DNA of 64,000 nucleotides from Conus ventricosus (lineage: Eukaryota > Mollusca > Gastropoda > Neogastropoda > Conidae): assembly GCA_018398815.1 (NCBI GenBank), contig CM031616.1, forward strand, positions 73,254,355 through 73,318,354, given 5' to 3'. Numbering within the stretch: position 1 is the first letter of the stretch; each line of letters opens with the position of its first letter. Of the stretch, positions 57,075-64,000 are shown piece by piece. The position numbers were made by a program, and so were the translations under genes. The notes below the pieces were generated by a model. It did no database searches. It worked only from the letters and a program-made list of their open reading frames with translations, and had not been told where the DNA came from.

Positions 57075-57152
57075 GTGTGGTTAGCGCGATTGAGTTGGTA
57101 TTGATCATAGCGTTTCCCTTGAACAATTACCACAGACTTCACCCACGAGACA
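57075..57152 (+). mobile_element. Right end of the middle LTR of element I
   Basis: The 78 bp match 23648-23725 (gtgtggttagcgcgattgag onwards), resuming the LTR interrupted at 48700. Both CACGTG boxes are altered here to CACAGA and CACGAG. A tRNA-Pro-type primer site follows at 57157. Confidence 0.9.
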
Positions 57153-60100
57153 ATTATGGGGCTCGTCCGAATCGCAGAGACCTTTCATGACCTTTTGCGC
57201 TTCCTTTTGTTTGTCCCTGTTGTTTTTGTGGCGTAGTGGTTTGTGCTTGGAATAGGTGCTTACCGGAAATACGCGTGGAGGTGTGGAGGTTACCCCTACG
57301 TAGTAGGGGGTAACATTTGGAGTGGATTAGAAAACCCTCTCACTGATCTGTTTATTATTCGTTATATTGTTCTTTTGTTGAAAGATGTTAGCCAGGTTAT
57401 TATATCCCGCCAGATCGAGAGTTGCTGACCGTTGAAACTCCCCCATCTGTTAGATTTGGCCACCAATCCTACCGTTGAATCGGTCGCGTCGTGGTGACAG
57501 GTGTCAGTTTTCCCTTTTCCCTTCTTTCCCTCGATTTGTAGTGTAGATATAAAAGTTTTGTTGACGGAAGTAGGTTAGTTTCCGTGTTTGTTTGGCTCGT
57601 GTATTGTTAGGAATGTGTTAGTGTACAACTGTGATCGTGTACAGGGTGCTTAGGAGTAAATTCATAAATGGATTTTTAATGTAAATATTTGTGTTGGGAC
57701 AGGAGTATACCGAATTAAGCTCTTCATTGCTCGGGCGGTATGTTATCTGCTCTGAGCGGGATACAGTGTGTAGTGTTCAGACACATTGTGGGGAGGAAGA
57801 CTTCGGTGAGTACACGATTGTTTTACTTTTGTGTGAAACAGGACTAGTGCAGCAGTCCAATGATGGAGGATCGTTACTGTTACCAGTTTCTGTATTTCGA
57901 TTAATTGTTGGCGTTTCTGTACCGCGAGTTTAGGGCTTTCCAAGGCGTATGTTGATTATTCATTACCGATGTCCGCACCGTGTGGTGACTTACTAGTGCC
58001 GTGAAACCGACAGTGCTTATAATTGGTGGTGCTCGAGTTCACGTTCATAGACTTGGGGTTTGTGATTTAATTTCTAACGCAGTGCTTTGAATCTGAAATA
58101 GTGGTTTGGGGTCCATTAGGCTGCGAGCTACTGTGACTCGGCTTGAACAAGCATTGGGTGTGGTAGCTGCCACGTACGAACGAGTAGTGCAAGAATTAGT
58201 ACACTGCTCCGGAACTTATATTCGAGAATCATCAGGTTGCGAAACCATGATACTGATAGTAGTGACTTCGATCTGTCCTCGGCTGCCGCAGCCGTCTAGG
58301 AAATGCTTCTGTGGAGAGCTCTTTTGCTTCGCCTTTGCCTGGAGAGTGACGACCCACTGTTATAACCTCATTGTCGACCGCCGCCGCCTGATGGTAACCA
58401 CGTTGTCGGCAGTCATGTACCTCTTCCCCAGTTATGCTAACTACTGCCCGCTGAGTCAGCCGGAAAGTCCAACGTTTCCACATCCTCCAGGGTCTACCCC
58501 CCTCCCCCAATATTTTGTGCCTCCACCGTACCAACGAACCCCCTTTCGCCCGCCGATCGTGGATATCCTTCCTGACATTAGGGCACCGCTGAGGCCAAGT
58601 GAGGCAGAGAGAGAGAGAGGGATAATCTTAGGTGGAGGATAGAGAGGGAAGTTCAGGAGAATGAGAAGAGAACGGGAGGCCAAGGAAAATGGAGAAGAGA
58701 GTTGAGAATAGCAAGAAGGGTAAGAGATGAGAAGCCCGAAAGAACAAGGAGAACGTGAATAGTGCACGCAGGAGAGCTGAGAGAGAGTAAACGGAGAGCC
58801 GTGAAGAGCACGCAGGATAGCTTGAAGAGAAAACTGAAAGGGCGTAGGAGGCACTAGAGACCGAGAGAGAAATTAGAAGGAGGAGCATGAAGAGGGCAGC
58901 TAGGATTATCAGGATGAAAGAGAGAAGAGAGAGAGAAAACCAGACAGCAGGAGAGAGAAGAGGCCTGAAAGAAGTAGGGCTTGTAGGCCAGACAGATCCT
59001 GGAGCGTGCCAGGACAGAAAGCGAACTGTCCTCTGTGGCAATCAGCATGAAGTAGAAGAGCATGACCTTGGGAGCGAAGAGGACAACCCATGACGTACGG
59101 GTCATTGGGTTTCAGAGAAGCCGCCCCCGGATCCGCATTCCTTTGTTCCAGACCAGGGGAAAGACCTAGAGTGTTTCCTGGAACACATCGAGGATTTGGT
59201 AGACCCATTTGGCATGACTGATGTTCAGAAGGCAGTTATACTATGAAGTCGAGTCTCTCAGGGTAGGGCTACGAGGCGTTTATTCAACAATCCTTCCTCT
59301 AGTTCCTATGAGGAGCTCAGACTCCCTTCCGCCCAACGGCGCCCACATGACGCAGAGTCCAACCGTCTCGTTTAGAACTTATGAACAAAGGGGACGATAC
59401 GAAACATTCCTCCAAGTTTTGGGGGCGATTAAAGAAGACGTTGACCTAATGGGTTGATGCACGGGCATGCCCATACAGGATGCAGTCCTACAGGAGCAGC
59501 TGAGCATCGTAGGTCTGCAGATCTAAGAATCAAACTGGGAGAAATCCCTACCTGCATCGTGCCAAGAGGCAATAACCATTGCCGAAGTCATTTGCGGACG
59601 CCAGGCGTTTTTTTTCAATTCCCGAAGCTAGACCCCAACAAGAGTCACCAAGCCATCTGACGGACCCGCCCCAGAAACAACTTTACTGTTCCATCAGGAA
59701 ATTACTTACAGCGGCCAAGGAACAGGGTCCTCCCAAAGTTATAAGACGGTGGTTTTCAGTGTGGATCCGACTGAAGCACTTGAGAAATGCTTGCCCCAAG
59801 CTGAGAGCATCCTTCAATTTGTGAGGCAGATCAGAGACCTGTGGCACATGTAGTCTTCACCCCTGTCAGGCGAACCAGATTTCCCCACAAGCGCTTCCTT
59901 CCTCCGTGGTTCAGGGTGATGTCCTTTGATGCATTAGGGAACATGGCGCATTCGGCAATTTTGTATTGACCAGGAGGCTGATCCCTGCTGATGCTGAACT
60001 GGGACCCATTTGAGTGTCGGTATTGAGGCGATACAATCCAAGCGCCCACTGCACTGGATCTTATGTCGACCGCCGTATTTTTTGAAGGGCACGTTTGGGC

Positions 60101-62470
60101 GATCGGCGTGACAAGCCTGCAAATTCCTTGCTGATATGTAACGTGGTGAAGTTCGAGGATGGGACAACTCGGACATCCCACTACCTACCTCTTCAAGCCT
60201 GTGCCAGGATGCAACCACTCGTGCCCAACAGAAGCAAGACCACTCAAAACCGCGATTTAAGCCACTCAAGATGGATGCGTGGCGAGTGTGACCCCCCGCC
60301 AAAGTGGAAGGATCTACAGCAAACGTGATCCTACCCTCAATCCAGGTGCGAAAGAATTGGCAGCCCCACCGACTCAGCTTGAACTTGGAAGACTCCTGTT
60401 CATTAAGAGGAAAGGCGTTCTCAAGCTAAACATTTGAGGGGTAGAACCAGAAGCTCGAAAGTTGGTTTTGCCACGCACTCTCCCGACAAAACGTCCTACA
60501 GTTGTACAAAACGATTCGCCCATGTCCCGGACAATTAGGGGTCAAGAAGAACACTCGAAGGATTATGCAAGAATCTAACTGGCCCTGGCATGGAGAAAGA
60601 GTCGTTCAGTAGTGCCCCCTGCTCTTGTGACTTGTGCCAACGAACCCACACCCAAAGGACAATAACACAAGAAGTTTTCCCTCTAGTAAAGTGCCACTAT
60701 ACGAACACCATCTCTAAGAAGGGGTACTTAGTGGGCCTCATCAACCCGGCTTCAGTTCGAGACATCGTACAACATCCTCGTCATGGACGCTTCTTCCACG
60801 AGATACCCCAACAGTTTCCTCTGAATCCATAGATGCTCCAACAGTCCCCCGAAGCACTCTGGGCCTGTGGACACGAAATGGAATTCCAGACCAAGTACTT
60901 TCCGACCAAGGGACACAAATTATGTCCGTAGGGTTTGCATGAGGTTCATCCGCTTACACATACATCCACTGTATAACCCCACGACTCCCTATCATGCGCC
61001 ACCAAAAACGGTCTGGGTCGAAACGGTTTAACATAAATGCCACACTGAAACAAATGTTGAAGCGATTCTGCCAAGAGCAAACCGAAGGAGTGGGCTAGAT
61101 ACATCCCATGTCCTCTTTGCTTACCGAGAAGTGCACCAGGAGACATGCGTTTTTCTCCTTTTGAATTCTTGTTACGGACGACATAAAGGGGCCAAGTCCG
61201 TATTGGAAAACATGTGGACACAAGAGAAAAACCCGGAGGAGGAAAAACATACTGAAGTCTCATAATGTGCTTGACTTGAGGAAACAGATTGCAAGAGCCC
61301 TCAACTGGCTTCATCACGATCTCAACGAGCTCCAAGGAGAGGGATAAACGGATCCTTTGATAAAAGGCCCGGAACGTGGTACGAAACCTGGAGATAGGTT
61401 GCCTTCCTGTCTCCTTCCCCATGGCATACCAAGCTCCAGTTAGCCTGCAGGGACCATATAAGGTCGAACAGGAACGTACCAGCCGATTGGGACTATGTCA
61501 TCAGCATCAAAGGAATTAGCAAGCTCTATCACGCGAATTTGCTGAAAAAGTATCAAAGGGCGGAGAGATTCCAATCTGATATGCCCCTGTATCATCGAAC
61601 AATCGAGGAAACACCAGTGGTAATATTACCAGATTCCTCTGTTGCCCCTGACAACCTGAAGTCCGGACAATCTACGAAAGATCAGTATGCGACACCCCCT
61701 AAAACCAAGAACAATTGAATCGTTTTTGGGCCGTCGTGGGGTATTCCGCAAATTTAATCCCCAACATCTCAAATTGGGGCCCATTCCCGCTCATCCCGAC
61801 CGAACCAGGGGAAGCTTCCAGAACAGATCCGTGGGATCAGGAGTGTGATAACTGCGTTCAGCGGTTAAAGGAGGCGCTTTACTCCAAACCAGTGCTACAG
61901 CTCCCAGCCCTGAACTCCCTATGGTCCTGCGGACAGATGTCCGTACACACGGAGATAGGCCTGCTTACTCCAGGATCGAGGAAAGGGGCCCATCAACCCT
62001 GGGGTAACGTCAGTAAGAAACTGACGGTGGCAGAATTGCGTAACATCGATAGAGCATGGAGGTGCTAGGCTGTTGTATGGCCATCCCTCGATTCTATCCC
62101 ACCACTACGCGGAAATTCGTGCTCCAGACCGATCATCACACCCCTGCAATACTTCAAACCATCGCAATCAGGCCAGTGTAGCAGAAGGTTAATGGGATGG
62201 CTATGAACTTCAGAGTCACGTGTTGGGACTTTGACGCCTCCCAGGCAAGGACAATGTAAGGCTGATGTTCTCAGTAGGATGATACGTAGGCTTTTCCCTG
62301 TTTCTTTTCCGGTGCTGACCGTAGAAATTGTCCTCAGAACTGTGTATCATGGTCCGAGATTTTTGGTGTTATGTTTCCTTCTTTTTCTGTGACGTTCGCA
62401 ATGAACCTTTGAACATGGGACAGGTTGGGTAGCTGGTACCTCATTAGTACCAGCTTTTTAGGTGGGGGGG
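57153..62470 (+). mobile_element. Second internal region of element I (tandem copy)
   Basis: A full second internal region, primer site to purine tract, sits between the middle and the right LTR. It is collinear with 23726-28940 but carries frequent small insertions, mostly A and C. Together with 38594-57152 it shows a tandem element with three LTRs. Confidence 0.9.
58247..62290 (+). pseudogene. gag-PR-IN-RNase H of element I, tandem copy
   Basis: Gag begins at the ATG at 58247 (one G lost straight after it). The proline-rich 'PPYQRTPFRPPIVDILPDIR' segment is clear near 58527-58585, followed by the Arg/Glu coiled coil, 'ADARRFF' (59595) and a damaged zinc knuckle (about 59750-59790). Protease is traceable around 59930-60150. 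Integrase runs through about 60420-61560 with 'CDLCQRT' (60620) and 'TLKQMLKRF'-like sequence (61045). RNase H follows at about 61840-62280, with the RT connection at about 61690-61790 and again no RT palm between. Indels every few dozen bases break all frames. Confidence 0.78.
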
Positions 62471-64000
62471 TGTCACGCACTGCATGTTTCTTCCAACTGT
62501 CATGTTAAAGGGTCCGTTTTGTCTGGGGAGAAGAATTTTGTGTAGGGGGTTAGTTTTGTTCAAGCAGAGTGTCATGTGTCTAAAAAAAAAACAACTTAGT
62601 TTTATTTTAGTTTTTAAAAACTCTCTGCAACCCACCTTCCATCCTGCATTGTCAGTGTTTTCCATGTGGACTCGGGTTGCCGGGGGTTAAACGTGGGCTA
62701 GTGAGCTTCCTCTCACCTGCCAATCAGTTTTTTTTTTGGAAGCCGACCGGGGCAGTCGAGGTTGGAAGGGGATAGTGGGAGTAAGGATAACGTGTCGTGC
62801 AAGCCTTATGCTTGCAGGTTTTTTTCTTGTAACTGTATTTTTGTGAGGGATCCATATCCCTCAGGGAGCCACCACGTTTCCCCTTTGAGGGAAACTGCTT
62901 TGCATTTTTTTTTGGATCCATATCCCCCAGCATCAGGTTTTTACCTTTGGTTTAACCAAACCGTAGTACTCCGTACGAGTGCTGTCATCTTGTCAAGTTA
63001 CCCTTTTTGTTGTATTCCTGTGATCAGTATCACAGTCGTGAATCCCCGTATTCACTTGGAGGCGAAGCCTGTTTTTAAATTTTTTGGGCCCCAGACCAGG
63101 GTTAGATACGAGCCGTGCAGGCTTGCTTTTCCAGCTCCTCAGGAGCCCCATTCACAAGTCTTGCGGGTGAGTATTTTGCGTAGTTAGTTCATATTTATTT
63201 TCTTTATTTATTTATTTCCAAATCTTTTTTAAAGAATTGGTTTTCCTCCCGTTTATTACTTTAATTCTTTCTTTAATTTATTTTGTTGTGTTTGATATTA
63301 TTTGTTTACATTTTTTTAAACCGTTTCGTTATGCCAACTTTTAATTATTCATTTACTTCTAGGCCATTTTTTTTTTTACATTTACGCAGTAGGGCGTGTT
63401 ATTCATTTTCCCTCCAAATACGTAGTTTGTTGTGTTCTGTGTGTTGTCGCGTGCCTGTCCACATTCCAGGGCAAAGTGTCTTCCACACGTGTTTTGTGTG
63501 TTAGTGGTGGTCACTTGTAAATGCGCTTGTTCAGGACATTTTTGGTTGTTGTTTATTCTTGTAAATTATTTAGGGGACCCATAAGTTTATGTGGCGCTGT
63601 TAAAGCTTCCGGCTTTGTTTTCGGAAAAGGAGAGTTATCCGAGGGAGACGATTCGTTTTTTTTTTTTTATAGCTCAAGAGAGCCAACCCCCGGGTGTTTT
63701 TTTGACATAAACGGTTGTGAAGTTTTTTTTGAAAAATGTATTTTGACAAAATGTCTGAACCCGGGGGAAAAGTATTTAATTCTATTTGAGAACTGAATTA
63801 GCAGGCACTTGCCCTGTGTTCCGTGCCCGTCCTTGTTACTCTCTGTAATGGATGTCTGCTACGGGTTTTTGCTTTGCACCAATTTATATGGGAAACCATC
63901 TTTTGTGTGTTTTCCAGACTTCTACTTTTCTTTTTACTTCTTCTTCCTCTTCTTGTTGGTTTTTTTCCTCCTTTCCCTCACCAGGCTGACTTACCTGTGT
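62471..64000 (+). mobile_element. Third LTR of element I, truncated by the window end (long form)
   Basis: It starts TGTCACGCACTGCATG after the purine tract GGTGGGGGGG and continues past the point where the middle LTR is deleted (about 63106), so it belongs to the long form. The hairpin row is present, as are the splice-like donor (GGTGAGTAT at about 63166) and acceptor (TTTTCCAG at about 63917). The element's right boundary and flanking duplication lie outside the window. Confidence 0.9.

Overview
The window reads as repeat-rich metazoan nuclear DNA, most likely from a mollusc or another lophotrochozoan. It shows spliced genes with GT..AG introns, jockey/CR1-type non-LTR retrotransposons, large Ty3/Gypsy LTR retrotransposons, abundant (TG)n, (GA)n and poly-C microsatellites, and two runs of N. 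The species cannot be named from the sequence. There are no bacterial operons and no CRISPR array.

Layout. 1-6070: broken non-LTR retrotransposon remains. One plus-strand 3' end is followed by a minus-strand endonuclease/RT element (about 4690-1180), which is split by a younger element; a second copy of that younger element lies at 5355-6068. 6304-9736: the only host gene I can name, a two-exon ribonuclease kappa gene (RNASEK, a V-ATPase-associated membrane protein), with a CLEAR-like GTCACGTGAT box 37 bp upstream of its ATG. 10818-11157: a long near-perfect inverted repeat. 11486-12485 and 32991-33090: assembly gaps of exactly 1000 and 100 N.

The piece between the gaps (12486-32990) is redundant. 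Its first 2.7 kb repeats 8750-11485 and its remaining 17.8 kb repeats 33091 to about 51290. The base where the left contig stops (equivalent to 15214) and the base where the right contig starts (equivalent to 15215) are adjacent in it. The true locus is therefore probably 1-11485 joined directly to 33091-64000, and the middle contig is an alternative haplotype or unmerged overlap. Genes and elements seen twice should not be counted twice.

The right half is a nested retrotransposon complex. Element I is a Ty3/Gypsy family with about 3.04-kb LTRs (TGTCACG..CGTGACA) and a tRNA-Pro primer site. It is arranged as LTR-internal-LTR-internal-LTR (38594 to beyond 64000). Element II (48701-57074, LTRs about 1.35-1.39 kb) is inserted in the middle LTR and flanked by the duplicated target gtgtg. 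Both families carry integrase before reverse transcriptase/RNase H (gag-PR-IN-RT-RH), the order described for Gmr1-like Ty3/Gypsy elements. Every element I copy here lacks the RT palm/fingers between integrase and RNase H, while element II retains a decayed RT. Reading frames are broken throughout, partly by age and partly because stretches of the third contig (about 42.9-51.3 kb and 57.1-62.4 kb) look like unpolished long-read consensus.
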